Of a stretch of DNA of 20,791 nucleotides, positions 8,898 to 16,673 are shown in pieces. The position numbers and the translations under genes are program-made. Location: positions 1 to 20,791 of the forward strand of contig DASWIE010000103.1 in assembly GCA_036397815.1 (NCBI GenBank), in the 5' to 3' direction. This stretch comes from DASQFY01 sp036397815. Lineage in GTDB: Bacteria; Chloroflexota; Limnocylindria; QHBO01. The notes under the pieces were generated by a model that saw nothing but the letters and a program-made list of their open reading frames with translations, was not told the DNA's origin and ran no database searches. Positions within the stretch are counted from its first letter, which is position 1. The number at the start of each line of letters is the position of its first letter.

Positions 8898-9197
8898 ATG
8901 TGGCAGGTCGTGCGTCTGCTGGTGGCCGTGGTGGCGACGCTCATGTTCCTCGGAGGTCTGACGGCCGCCGCGACGGGGCTTCGCTTCGAGGGCCTGTACG
9001 TGGCCGGGCTCGGCGCCGCCGGCCTGGTGATCGTTCTGTTCGAGCGGCAGCGATACGGCGCCTCGCCAGAGGAGCGCGCGGCTGGTGCTAAGGGTTCCCG
9101 CCCTACCGATGAGGTGTTCGTGGATCCCACCACCGGGCAGCGGATGCGGGTGTGGATCGACACTGAGAGCGGCGAGCGCAGCTACCGACCCGAGTAG
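8898..9197 (+). CDS. Small two-helix membrane protein with acidic/polar tail
   Basis: A 99-residue protein of unknown family. Residues 3-25 (VVRLLVAVVATLMFLGGLTAAAT) and 31-48 (GLYVAGLGAAGLVIVLFE) form two membrane helices linked by a short turn. The next 50 residues are soluble and contain VFVDPTTGQRMRVWIDTESGERSYRPE, a short beta-hairpin-like segment seen in many Chloroflexota and actinobacterial small membrane proteins (my impression only). It starts 12 nt after the YbjQ gene, which suggests one transcript. Its stop is one base from the stop of the convergent secreted-protein gene. There is no strong SD before ATG 8898, consistent with coupled translation. Confidence 0.72.
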   Translation: MWQVVRLLVAVVATLMFLGGLTAAATGLRFEGLYVAGLGAAGLVIVLFERQRYGASPEERAAGAKGSRPTDEVFVDPTTGQRMRVWIDTESGERSYRPE

Positions 9198-9198
9198 C

Positions 9199-9532
9199 TC
9201 AGGCGCAGCCGGCCGGCGGGTCGGCCCGAGGCCAGCGCTCGACGATCCCGGGGCCGACGATGTAGGCGGCGGTGTCGGCCGGGGTGAACCACAGCTCCAG
9301 TCCGCCGCTGCGGTAGCCACTGTCGAAGGCGTCGGCCGGGAGGTCGACGTCGCCAGCGTAGGTCTCGAGCAATCCGCGCTGGCCCATCACACCCAGCGGA
9401 TCGCGGATGTACTGGCGGAAGCCGTCGCCGTCGGGGACGTGGAGCATTCGAGCGGTCTCCCAGCCGCAGTGCGCAGGGGCACTGATGCAGCAACGCCGCG
9501 CCCACCAGGATGGCGGCACGGCGTTGGTCCAT
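9199..9532 (-). CDS. Secreted protein of unknown function, probably split by a +1 frameshift
   Basis: Two minus-strand frames each carry half of a sensible protein. From ATG 9532 the frame reads MDQRRAAILVGAALL, a good signal-peptide start, then degrades to Arg-rich nonsense. The frame used from 9486 to the stop at 9199 reads ISAPAHCGWETARMLHVPDG and then a well-formed domain (QYIRDPLGVMGQRGLLETY...DTAAYIVGPGIVERWPR...GCA). Skipping one base near 9487 joins them into a 110-residue protein with a classical AxA cleavage site just before HCGWE. The frame's own upstream start (ATG 9519, MPPSWWARRCC) is a poor N-terminus. This could be a sequencing error, a pseudogene or programmed shifting. It lies 20 nt after rplY on the same strand. 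Cys residues at HCGW and at the C-terminal GCA may form a disulfide. Confidence 0.6.
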
Positions 9533-9552
9533 CGGTCTTGGCTGTGGTGGGC

Positions 9553-10239
9553 CTACCCGGTCGTCTCGGCCGCGGACTCGCCCTCTGCCTCGGCTCCCTC
9601 GCCCTCGGCTGCAGCACCCTCGCCCTCGGCGCCTTCGCCCTCCTCGCCCTCCTCGGCCTCGAGCTCGACCTCAGGCTCCTCCTCGACGCGCGGCGGCATC
9701 ACCTTGGCCACCAGCTCGTCGGGGTCGTTGAGGACGGTGACATTCTCGGCGACGGGGAGGTCGCTGACGTGGATCGCGGATTCGAGGTCGACCAGGGACG
9801 AGACGTCGACGGTGAACTCGTGCGGCAGGTCGGCCGGCAGCGCCCTCACCTTGAGGTGGTCGAGGGAGGTGAACAGCGAGCCGCCGGTCTCCTCGACGGC
9901 CGGCGCCCTGCCGACGAAGAGGAGCGGGACGTCGACCATCATCTCCTGGGTCAGGTCAGGCGCGAAGAAGTCGACGTGCAGCGCGCGACCGGTCAGCGGG
10001 TTGCGCTGGATCGATTTGATCACGACGCTGGTAGGGCTGCCGCCATCGACCGAGACCTTGACGATGCTGGTGCGCCCAGCCTCGCGGTAGAGGGCCTCCA
10101 ACGCCTTGGCGTCGAGCTGTACAGCGACCGAGCCGGCCTTCTTGCCGAACACGACGCCGGGGACCACGCCCGCGGCCCGGAGGCGCTTCGTGCGCTTGCC
10201 GGTCACGTCGCGCGGCTCGACGCTGATCTGGAGATCCAT
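9553..10239 (-). CDS. rplY: 50S ribosomal protein L25 (TL5/CTC form)
   Basis: A 5S-rRNA-binding ribosomal protein of the long CTC type, 228 residues. The L25 domain is residues 1-92 (LQISVEPRDVTGKRTKRLRAAGVVPGVVFG... KSIQRNPLTGRALHVDFF), and the second beta domain is about 93-185 (VDVPLLFVGRAPAVEETGG...). From about 186 onward is an acidic Glu/Gly/Ala tail (EEEPEVELEAEEGEEGEG...), common in CTC-type proteins but long here. The minus-strand frame is open far upstream to 11160. The real start is the ATG at 10239, where the family homology begins. An extended -10 promoter lies about 75 nt upstream. It is followed after 20 nt by the secreted-protein gene and is divergent from the response regulator. 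Confidence 0.95.
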   Translation of the reverse strand: MDLQISVEPRDVTGKRTKRLRAAGVVPGVVFGKKAGSVAVQLDAKALEALYREAGRTSIVKVSVDGGSPTSVVIKSIQRNPLTGRALHVDFFAPDLTQEMMVDVPLLFVGRAPAVEETGGSLFTSLDHLKVRALPADLPHEFTVDVSSLVDLESAIHVSDLPVAENVTVLNDPDELVAKVMPPRVEEEPEVELEAEEGEEGEGAEGEGAAAEGEGAEAEGESAAETTG

Positions 10240-10312
10240 GGTGATGAGGAGTCCTCGAGCGGGTGGAGGGGCGGCCCACGTCGGTACATGGCGGCTGCCC
10301 GTGCGAGCCGGC

Positions 10313-10341
10313 ATCGTACCAGTGGACCGATCGAGCAGCAA
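10313..10341 (-). promoter_or_regulatory. rplY promoter with extended -10
   Basis: On the minus strand, TTGCTG (10341-10336), 17 nt, then TGG-TACGAT (-10 at 10318-10313). The TGn before the -10 is the extended form. A transcription start near 10306 would give a leader of about 65 nt, enough for ribosomal-protein style control, though I see no specific fold. Confidence 0.5.
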
Positions 10342-10535
10342 GGCGACGCCTCCCAGACTTCGTCCGGACATCGCCGTCAGCGATGTATCGGCGCCCGTCG
10401 GCCTCTTGCGGCGTCGACGGATTGTCGGCAGCGATCGCGGATCGCCGGAAGTAGGGTTGCGGCGCTCATTGATCGGCGCCGGCGATACTGGGCCGACGGA
10501 CGGGCTGGTCTGCGGGCGATCGGGCGCAATCGGTC

Positions 10536-10541
10536 TAGAAT
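10536..10541 (+). promoter_or_regulatory. -10-like element before the response regulator
   Basis: TAGAAT at 10536-10541, then 10 nt, then ATG 10552. No -35 is evident and no good SD lies between them, so the transcript would have a very short or no leader. Confidence 0.4.
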
Positions 10542-10551
10542 CCGTGGCCGG

Positions 10552-11247
10552 ATGGCCGGCACGATCATGATCGTCGAGGACGAGCCCGCGGTGGCGCGCG
10601 GGGTCCAGGTGGCGCTGGAGCGCGAGAGCTACAGCGTGACAGTCGTTCCCACCGGGGAGGAGGCGCTGAAGCGCTTCGCCGATATCGCGCCCGACCTCGT
10701 CCTGCTCGACGTTCGGCTGCCGGGGATCGACGGCTTCGAGGTGTGCCGGCAGCTGCGCCGCGAGACGCGCGCCCCGATCCTCTTTCTGACGGCCCGTGCC
10801 GACGAGGTCGACAAGGTGGTGGGCCTCGAGATCGGTGCCGACGACTACCTGGTCAAACCGTTCAGCGTGCGCGAGCTGGTCAGCCGCGTGAAGGCGCAGC
10901 TGCGCCGCGCGTATGGCGAGCTGGCCGATACCCAGGCAGGTCGGACGCTTCGCCGCGGCGACCTGGTGATCGACCTCGAGCGCCGGCGCGTGACGCGCGA
11001 TGGCCAGCGGATCGGGCTGACCACCACCGAGTTCGACCTGCTGCGCCACATGGCCACGCGGCCGGGTCGGGTCTACACCCGGACTCAGCTGCTCGAGCTG
11101 GTCCGCGACTACGAGGCCCTGGAGGCCGACGAGCGGACCATCAACGTGCATATCAGCCACATCCGCGACAAGATCGAGCCGGATCCCGCCCAGCCGCGCT
11201 ACATCAGGACGGTGAGAGGGGTCGGCTATGCGTTCTCCGAGGAGTGA
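10552..11247 (+). CDS. OmpR/PhoB-family response regulator
   Basis: A 231-residue DNA-binding response regulator. The receiver domain (4-118) has the acidic pair Glu9-Asp10, phosphoacceptor Asp53 (LVLLDVRLPGIDG), Thr80 (LFLTARA) and Lys102 (LVKPF). The winged-helix effector domain (about 132-230) shows LTTTEFDLLRHMATRPGRVYTRTQLLE and ends INVHISHIRDKIEP...YIRTVRGVGYAF, all standard for OmpR types. The coding frame is open far upstream, but homology begins at ATG 10552, where a TAGAAT sits 10 nt upstream. The histidine kinase gene begins inside its last 20 nt, and an HtrA protease follows. That order matches MprAB-PepD-like envelope stress operons. DNA targets are not visible, but the downstream protease is an obvious candidate. 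Confidence 0.95.
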   Translation: MAGTIMIVEDEPAVARGVQVALERESYSVTVVPTGEEALKRFADIAPDLVLLDVRLPGIDGFEVCRQLRRETRAPILFLTARADEVDKVVGLEIGADDYLVKPFSVRELVSRVKAQLRRAYGELADTQAGRTLRRGDLVIDLERRRVTRDGQRIGLTTTEFDLLRHMATRPGRVYTRTQLLELVRDYEALEADERTINVHISHIRDKIEPDPAQPRYIRTVRGVGYAFSEE

Positions 11248-12724
11248 CTCCAGGCTGGGGACGATCCGAGGGCTGGCGGGCGTACTCCAGCGGCTGAACG
11301 TGCGGCTGGTGCTGATCCTGGCCAGCGTCGCGTTGGTGGCGCTGGTCGTCTCCGGCGTCGCGCTCTCCCAGATCCTGCCCGGCTATTTCGCGGATGAGGC
11401 GGAACGGCGCGCGGAGACCGCAGCGATCGCCACGCGGCTCCTCGTCCGCAACGGGGCAGAGTTCCTCGCCCAACGCCGACCCAGCTGGCTGTTGACTCGT
11501 GAGCTTCGGGACACCCAGCTGTTGCAGCCGGCAGCCCAAGAGGCCGCCAACGCACTCGCTCAGGGGACGGTGGAGATCACCTACCTCGACGGATCGCGGG
11601 CCGCGCTGGCGTTACCGGACGCCGCCACCGACGCCGCCCTGCGAGCGCAGGGCCTGCAGCCTGATCCCGGCGTCGATGCGGTGAGCGTCCGCGGAGACCT
11701 CCTGCTCACTGCTGGCCAGACGGTGACGCTGATCTACACGGTGGACGACGTCTACACCAACCGAGTCGCCACCCTGCAGCGCGTGAATGGGACGCTGGTC
11801 GGCGCCGGCCTGGCCGCGCTGGCGGTGTCCCTGTTCGTGGGCGTGCTGGCGGCTCGTCGACTGACCGGACCGCTCGCCCGCCTGCGCCGCACCTCGAGCA
11901 AGTTCGCGCAGGGCGCGCTCGACGAGCGCGCACCGGTCTTCGGGATCGTGGAGGTCGACGAGCTGGGGCGGCAATTCAACGTGATGGCAGATCAGCTCAG
12001 TGAATCCGTCCGCCTCCTGCAGGACGATCGCGATCAATTGCGGGAGTTCGTTGCCGACGTCAGCCACGAGCTGCGGACCCCGATCGCCGCGCTGCGCACG
12101 TTCACCGAGCTGCAGCGCGACGGCGAGGTGAGCCCGGAACAGCGCCAGGAGTTCCTGGACCGATCGACCGAGCAGATCAACCGCCTCGAATGGATGAGCA
12201 CCAACCTGCTCGACCTGTCACGCATCGACGCCGGCATCTTCCCGCTCGACGTGCGCTGGGGCGACCTGCGCGATCCCGTTCGGGAGGTGGTGGAGGCCCA
12301 CGCCGAGATGGCCGAGCATCGTGGCATCGCGCTCACCAGCGAGGTGCCGACCAGCCCCGTGATGCTGCGCTTCGATCGTGAACGGATCGTCCAGCTGCTC
12401 ACCAACCTCATCGGCAACGCGCTGAAGTTCACCCCGCGAGGCGGCGAGGTGGTGGTCGGCCTCCGCGACGGCGATGGAGCGGCCGAGCTGGAGGTGCGGG
12501 ACTCGGGGCCGGGCATCCCGGCCGCCGAGCTGCCGCTGGTCTTCGACCGCTTCTTCCGCGGCACGAACGTGGGCGAGGCGCGCGCCTCCGGCAGTGGCCT
12601 TGGGCTTGCCATCGCGCGCTCGATCGTCGAGATGCACGGCGGCACGATCGCGGTTGCCAGCGACCTCGGCAAGGGCGCCACCTTCACGGTCCGGCTGCCG
12701 CGCGTCGACGGCGAAGGTCAATGA
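11228..12724 (+). CDS. Membrane sensor histidine kinase (HAMP-HisKA-HATPase)
   Basis: A 498-residue partner of the preceding response regulator. The first membrane helix is about 26-48, an extracytoplasmic sensor region spans about 50-185, and the second helix is about 190-209. HAMP follows (210-262). HisKA holds the phosphorylated His280 in DVSHELRTPIAAL. The ATPase domain has the N box around LTNLIGNALKFTP (391-403), G1 DSGPGIP (425-431), F box VFDRFFRG and G2 GSGLGLAIA (455-462). The ATG at 11228 overlaps the regulator by 20 nt and has GAGAGGGG a few bases upstream, inside the regulator's coding end. The sensor region has no recognisable ligand fold, only helical sequence with one predicted strand near EITYLDGSRAAL. 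The call is firm; the signal is unknown. Confidence 0.95.
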   Translation: MRSPRSDSRLGTIRGLAGVLQRLNVRLVLILASVALVALVVSGVALSQILPGYFADEAERRAETAAIATRLLVRNGAEFLAQRRPSWLLTRELRDTQLLQPAAQEAANALAQGTVEITYLDGSRAALALPDAATDAALRAQGLQPDPGVDAVSVRGDLLLTAGQTVTLIYTVDDVYTNRVATLQRVNGTLVGAGLAALAVSLFVGVLAARRLTGPLARLRRTSSKFAQGALDERAPVFGIVEVDELGRQFNVMADQLSESVRLLQDDRDQLREFVADVSHELRTPIAALRTFTELQRDGEVSPEQRQEFLDRSTEQINRLEWMSTNLLDLSRIDAGIFPLDVRWGDLRDPVREVVEAHAEMAEHRGIALTSEVPTSPVMLRFDRERIVQLLTNLIGNALKFTPRGGEVVVGLRDGDGAAELEVRDSGPGIPAAELPLVFDRFFRGTNVGEARASGSGLGLAIARSIVEMHGGTIAVASDLGKGATFTVRLPRVDGEGQ

Positions 12725-12812
12725 AACTTCACGCCTGTGGCGCTCTGGGCGCAACCCTGTGGGTTCAGGATGCCTGCATGCCCGCCCGCCAACCGTACGA
12801 GCGACAGGACCG

Positions 12813-14108
12813 ATGACGCACGAACCGAACGACCCCGCGTCGCCCAATCCCGATCAGCAACCGACCGACCCAACCGAACCGATGGAGGTGCGACGCTTCG
12901 GCCCCTCCCCATCGCAGGCGGCACCGCCCCCGTCCTGGCAGGCCGGGCCGTCGCGGCCGACGCGCCCGCCGATCGTGACCCAGGCTGGCCAGCCAGTGCG
13001 CCGAGGGACCGGGACGCCAGGGGTCATCGCCATCGCGCTGGTGGTGGGGATCCTGTCCGGCTCGCTCTCGGCGGCCGCTGTCGCGAACCTCGTTCGACCC
13101 GCCGACGGCGCTCCAACCTCGTCATCCCAGCCGGTGGGCACGAATGTCTCGCAGGTGCATATCGACGAGTCGTCGGCGGTCATCAACGCCGTGCAGGCCG
13201 CGATGCCGGCGGTGGTCACCATCCAGTCACAGCAGGGCGCCGGTGGTGGCACCGGCTCAGGCTTCATCTACGACTCGGATGGCTGGATCGTCACCAACAG
13301 GCACGTCGTCGAAGGCGCCACTGCGCTGACCGTCATCCTCAACGACAGCCGCGAGCTGTCCGGTGAGGTGTATGGCATCGACACGCTGACCGACCTCGCC
13401 ATCGTGAAGGTCGAGGCCACGGGGCTGCCCACGGTGGCGATCGGCAACAGCGGCGACCTGGAGCCCGGTCAGCTGGCCATCGCGATCGGCAACCCGCTCG
13501 GCAACTTCGAGAACACGGTGACCACCGGCGTCATCTCCGGCCTCGGCCGGCAGATCCGGGCTGGTGACGCAACCCAGTCCACCTCCGAGCAGCTGAACAA
13601 CCTGATCCAGACCGATGCCGCCATCAACCCGGGCAACTCGGGCGGCCCGCTGCTCGACAGCGCCGGCCAGGTGATCGGGATCAACACCGCCGTCAGCCAG
13701 GAAGCGCAGGGCATCGGCTTTGCCATCCCGATCGACGTCGCCAAGCCGATCATGGAGCTGGCTGTCGCCGGCAAGCCGCTCGAGCGTCCGTGGATCGGCG
13801 TCTACTACCAGCCCGTCACTCAGCAGCTCGCGGAGGAGATGGGACTGGGCGTCGACTACGGCGTGCTGATCGATTCGAGCACCCCCAACGCGCCGGCGGT
13901 CTTCCCGGGCAGCCCCGCTGCCGACGCCGGGCTGCAGGAGGGCGACGTCATCGTGGCGGTCGACGGCGAGCGCGTCGACGCGGATCACGATCTGGCGACC
14001 CGCATCCTGCCGCACCAACCGGGCGATCAGGTGACCCTGAGCGTGGTGACCGATGGAACCACGCGCGACGTGGCCGTCACCCTTGGGACGCTTCCGGGCC
14101 AGGGGTAG
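12813..14108 (+). CDS. HtrA/DegP-family serine protease (membrane-anchored, one PDZ domain)
   Basis: A 431-residue S1C protease for misfolded envelope proteins. Residues 1-68 are a Pro-rich cytoplasmic segment, 70-93 one membrane helix (GVIAIALVVGILSGSLSAAAVANL), the chymotrypsin-like domain about 120-320, and a single PDZ about 330-425. The catalytic triad is His164 (VTNRHVVEGA), Asp194 (TLTDLAIVKVE) and Ser276 (NPGNSGGPLLD). This PepD/HtrA-like layout with an N-terminal cytoplasmic tail is typical of Gram-positive and Chloroflexota homologues. ATG 12813 lies 88 nt after the histidine kinase stop, with ACAGGA close by (3-nt spacing, short). It follows the two-component pair and is probably regulated by it. 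Its last 32 nt overlap the antisense end of folB. Confidence 0.93.
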   Translation: MTHEPNDPASPNPDQQPTDPTEPMEVRRFGPSPSQAAPPPSWQAGPSRPTRPPIVTQAGQPVRRGTGTPGVIAIALVVGILSGSLSAAAVANLVRPADGAPTSSSQPVGTNVSQVHIDESSAVINAVQAAMPAVVTIQSQQGAGGGTGSGFIYDSDGWIVTNRHVVEGATALTVILNDSRELSGEVYGIDTLTDLAIVKVEATGLPTVAIGNSGDLEPGQLAIAIGNPLGNFENTVTTGVISGLGRQIRAGDATQSTSEQLNNLIQTDAAINPGNSGGPLLDSAGQVIGINTAVSQEAQGIGFAIPIDVAKPIMELAVAGKPLERPWIGVYYQPVTQQLAEEMGLGVDYGVLIDSSTPNAPAVFPGSPAADAGLQEGDVIVAVDGERVDADHDLATRILPHQPGDQVTLSVVTDGTTRDVAVTLGTLPGQG

Positions 14109-14472
14109 CCGTCTCGCGCCGCCGACGCAGGCGCGCCTCCACCGTCTCGAAGGCCCCGGGCAACGGGGCCTTCGGCTTGCGCACCCGAACCTCGACGTCA
14201 TCGACCGGCAGGCCGGCCAGGATCCCGTCGGCGATGGCGCCCGCCAGCGCCTCGATCAGCCGGTAGGAGCCGCCCTCGACCACCTCGCCCACCAGGGTGA
14301 AGACGGTCCCGTAGTCGACCGTGTCGGCCAGCTCGTCGCTGGCAGCCGGCACCGACAGGTCGCCGCGGACGATGACGTCGACCTCGAACGGCTGCGGCTC
14401 CAGGCGCTCCTCGAGCTGGACGCCGTGGCGGCCCAGGAAGCGCATGCCGCGCACCGTGATGCGGTCGCTCAC
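14077..14472 (-). CDS. folB: Dihydroneopterin aldolase
   Basis: Converts 7,8-dihydroneopterin to 6-hydroxymethyl-dihydropterin in folate synthesis. The product has 131 residues from the GTG at 14472. An earlier in-frame GTG at 14481 would add three residues, but GTG 14472 forms the classic GTGA overlap with the folP stop. Family hallmarks: ITVRGMRFLGRHGVQLEERLEPQPFEVDVIV, ELADTVDYGTVF, YRLIEALAGAIADGIL and VEVRVRKPKAPLPGAFETVEARL. The conserved Glu of the GVxxEE segment and the active-site Lys of the KPxAP motif are present. The last 15 or so residues (RRRRETATPGPEASQG) are Arg/Pro-rich, extend beyond the usual fold and lie antisense to the 3' end of the HtrA gene. It is the last gene of the probable folate operon. 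No folK or folE is visible in the window. Confidence 0.9.
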   Translation of the reverse strand: MSDRITVRGMRFLGRHGVQLEERLEPQPFEVDVIVRGDLSVPAASDELADTVDYGTVFTLVGEVVEGGSYRLIEALAGAIADGILAGLPVDDVEVRVRKPKAPLPGAFETVEARLRRRRETATPGPEASQG

Positions 14473-15323
14473 GACGGCCACCGCACGATAGCGTCGGTGA
14501 CCCGCACGGTCTTCATGATCGGCGCCACGTCGTGGACCCGCACGATGTCGGCGCCGGCTGCGATCGCCAACGCAACCGTGGCGGCCGTTCCCTCCACGCG
14601 CTCACGCGGCGGGGCGCCGCCCAGCAGCTCGCCGATGAACCGCTTGCGGCTGGTGCCGACCAGCAGCGGCAGGCCGCCGAGCGCGGCCTTCAGCTCGGCG
14701 AGCCGGTGCAGGATCTCGACCGAGTGCGCTGGCGTCTTGCCGAAGCCGATCCCCGGATCCACGATCAGCCGCTCGCGCGCCACGCCCGCGGCAACCGCGT
14801 CCTCGACGGCGCTCCGCAGGTATTCGACCACGGTCTCGAATGGACCATTCGGGTACTCGGCCACCTCCTGGTTGTGCATCAGCACCAGGTAGGCGTCTGC
14901 CTCGGCGGCGGCGAGAGCCGTTGCGGGTTCACGCCGGGCGGCCCACACGTCGTTGACGATCGCGGCGCCGGCCGCCAGAGCCTCGCGCGCCACCTCTCCC
15001 TTGGTCGTGTCGATGCTGACCAACGCGCGCTTCCCGAAGCCGCGGGCAAGCGCCGCCACCACCGGGACCGCGATCGCCGCCTCCGCCTCCGCGTTCATCT
15101 CCGGGTGCTCGCCGTAGAACTGCGCGGGCCGCGAGGATTCGGCGCCGACGTCCAGGATCTCGGCGCCGGCCTCCACGTACGTGCGCGCCAGGGCGAGGGC
15201 TGCGGCCAGGATCTCGGCCTCGCTGCGCCCCATTTGCGCTAGCCCATCGCCGCTGAACGAGTCGGCGGTGAGGTTGATGATGCCCATCACGTAGGTGCGC
15301 TCGCCCCAGCGCAGGCTCGTCAT
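14469..15323 (-). CDS. folP: Dihydropteroate synthase
   Basis: Condenses 6-hydroxymethyl-dihydropterin pyrophosphate with p-aminobenzoate. The product is a 284-residue TIM barrel. Motifs: MGIINLTADSFSGDG (13-27), EILDVGAESSRPA (55-67), VSIDTTK (Asp105), AIVNDVW (Asn124), LIVDPGIGFGKTP (Asp189, Lys196), VGTSRKRFIG (Lys227) and ADIVRVHDV (Arg262, His264). The usual loop GGESTRPG reads GAESSRPA here and is followed by a small insert (QFYGEHPEM), so the sulfonamide/pABA loop differs from E. coli. ATG 15323 overlaps the folC stop by 4 nt, and the stop overlaps the folB start by 4 nt, indicating tight translational coupling. Length and motifs argue for an active enzyme. Confidence 0.93.
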   Translation of the reverse strand: MTSLRWGERTYVMGIINLTADSFSGDGLAQMGRSEAEILAAALALARTYVEAGAEILDVGAESSRPAQFYGEHPEMNAEAEAAIAVPVVAALARGFGKRALVSIDTTKGEVAREALAAGAAIVNDVWAARREPATALAAAEADAYLVLMHNQEVAEYPNGPFETVVEYLRSAVEDAVAAGVARERLIVDPGIGFGKTPAHSVEILHRLAELKAALGGLPLLVGTSRKRFIGELLGGAPPRERVEGTAATVALAIAAGADIVRVHDVAPIMKTVRVTDAIVRWPS

Positions 15324-16663
15324 CCGGCCCCCTCCTCGCCGCGCAGCATCCCACGAATCGCGCCAACCAGGTAGAGCGACCCGGCGACCACAAGCGGCTG
15401 GCCGGGATCTGCGCGCAGCTCGGCGGCACGGGCCAGCGCCTCCGCGGGCGAGCCTGCCTGCGCGCCGCCCCTGGCGAAACGGCGCCAGGTGCGCAGCAGG
15501 GCCGCCGGCTCGATCGCCCCGCGATCGCCGACGCGGGTGAAGATCGGCCGGGGCTGCAGCGGTACCAGCGCCCGCAGGATGGCTGTCACCCGCTTGCCGC
15601 GCATCGCGCCCAGGACGAGCGGGAAGCGGCGGAGCCCCAGCTCGTCGAGCGCCCGCGCCAGGGCCCGTGCGCCGGCGGGGTTGTGCGCCCCGTCGAGCAG
15701 CACGTCACCGAAGGGCGTGGCCCGCAGGAGCTCCAGCCGGCCCGGCCAGCGGGCGGTGGCAAAGCCGCGCCGGATCGCCCCATCGTCGAGGGGAAGCCGA
15801 ACGCCCCGTCGCTGCCCGTCCTCCTGCAGCGCGTCGAGCAGGGCGAGCGCCACCCCCGTATTTTCCGCCTGGTGGCTGCCGAGCAGGCCCACCTGCACCT
15901 GGCGCAGCTCACGCTCCGGCGTCACGAGGTCGAGCACCAGGCCCTGCCAGCCGATGTCGCGCACGTCGGCGCGGTATGTCTGTCCCGGACCTGCACGTCG
16001 CAGGCTGACGCCCAGGCTCGCGCATCGGTCCAGGATCGGTTTGAGCCCCCGGCCAGTCGCCCCGGTCACCACCAGGTTGCCGGGCTTGATGATGCCGGAC
16101 TTCTCCGCACCGATGGCCGCCAGCGTCCGGCCCAGGTGCCGCTCGTGATCGTGCTGCACGTTGGTGATCACCGCGACCCCGGGATCCAGCGCGTTGGTCG
16201 CGTCCAGGCGTCCGCCCATCCCGACCTCGACCAGCGCCACGTCCACGTCGACCCGCGCAAGCTCGCGGAGGGCGGCCGCGGTCAGCACCTCGAATTCGGT
16301 CGGCGGGCCCAGGCGGGCGGCGACCCGGTCGACGGCGGGCAGGACCGCGGCCACCGCGGCGGCGAACCGTTCCTGTTCGAGCGGCGTGCCGTCGATCGCG
16401 ATCCGCTCGCGATAGCTGACCAGGTGCGGCTTTGGCATGGTCCCCACGCGCAGGCCGGCGGCGTTCAGTGCGCTGCGCGCCAGCGCGACGACGCTGCCCT
16501 TGCCGTTCGTGCCGGCGATCAGGGCGCCGCGAAGCGGGCGTTCCGGATGGCCGAGCTCATCGAGGAGCGCCGCGATCCGCTCCAACCCCAGGCTGATCCC
16601 GAAGCGCCCGCGCGACTGCAGCGCCTGGACGGCCTCGTCGTAGCCGAGCGCGTTTGCCGTCAT
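15320..16663 (-). CDS. folC: Folylpolyglutamate synthase / dihydrofolate synthase
   Basis: Adds glutamate to dihydropteroate and/or reduced folates using ATP, a Mur-ligase-type enzyme of 447 residues. The P-loop is IAGTNGKGSVVA (GTNGKGS at 51-57). Further motifs are PHLVSYRERI (79-88), VGMGGRLDATN (147-157), QHDHERHLG (His171, Asp172, His173), the lysine-carbamate segment AEKSGIIKPG (186-195) and LLDGAHNPAGARALA in the C-terminal domain. The P-loop and Mg-binding residues look intact. Whether both activities are present cannot be judged from motifs, though nearby folP and folB favour a dihydrofolate synthase role. ATG 16663 comes 10 nt after the Cys-rich gene, and its stop overlaps the folP start by 4 nt. 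Confidence 0.93.
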   Translation of the reverse strand: MTANALGYDEAVQALQSRGRFGISLGLERIAALLDELGHPERPLRGALIAGTNGKGSVVALARSALNAAGLRVGTMPKPHLVSYRERIAIDGTPLEQERFAAAVAAVLPAVDRVAARLGPPTEFEVLTAAALRELARVDVDVALVEVGMGGRLDATNALDPGVAVITNVQHDHERHLGRTLAAIGAEKSGIIKPGNLVVTGATGRGLKPILDRCASLGVSLRRAGPGQTYRADVRDIGWQGLVLDLVTPERELRQVQVGLLGSHQAENTGVALALLDALQEDGQRRGVRLPLDDGAIRRGFATARWPGRLELLRATPFGDVLLDGAHNPAGARALARALDELGLRRFPLVLGAMRGKRVTAILRALVPLQPRPIFTRVGDRGAIEPAALLRTWRRFARGGAQAGSPAEALARAAELRADPGQPLVVAGSLYLVGAIRGMLRGEEGAG

Positions 16664-16673
16664 CGGCGCCCGC

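Larger units (their letters stand above)
10240..10551. other. 312-nt intergenic region between rplY and the response regulator
   Basis: No believable gene lies here. It contains the rplY promoter on the minus strand (TTGCTG 10341-10336, 17 nt, TACGAT 10318-10313) and a TAGAAT (10536-10541) on the plus strand just before the response regulator. The rest is GC-rich with many short GATCG and GCGATAC words. I see no terminator, riboswitch or further repeat. Confidence 0.6.

Noticed and set aside
9556..9690. Repeated CCCTCGGC/CCTCGGCC words
   Set aside because: They encode the Glu/Gly/Ala tail of L25; coding low complexity.
9085..10551. Upstream extension of the response regulator frame
   Set aside because: Antisense to rplY; receiver homology begins at 10552.
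10240..11160. 307-codon upstream extension of rplY
   Set aside because: L25 homology starts at 10239; the extension is antisense to the response regulator and crosses the promoter region.
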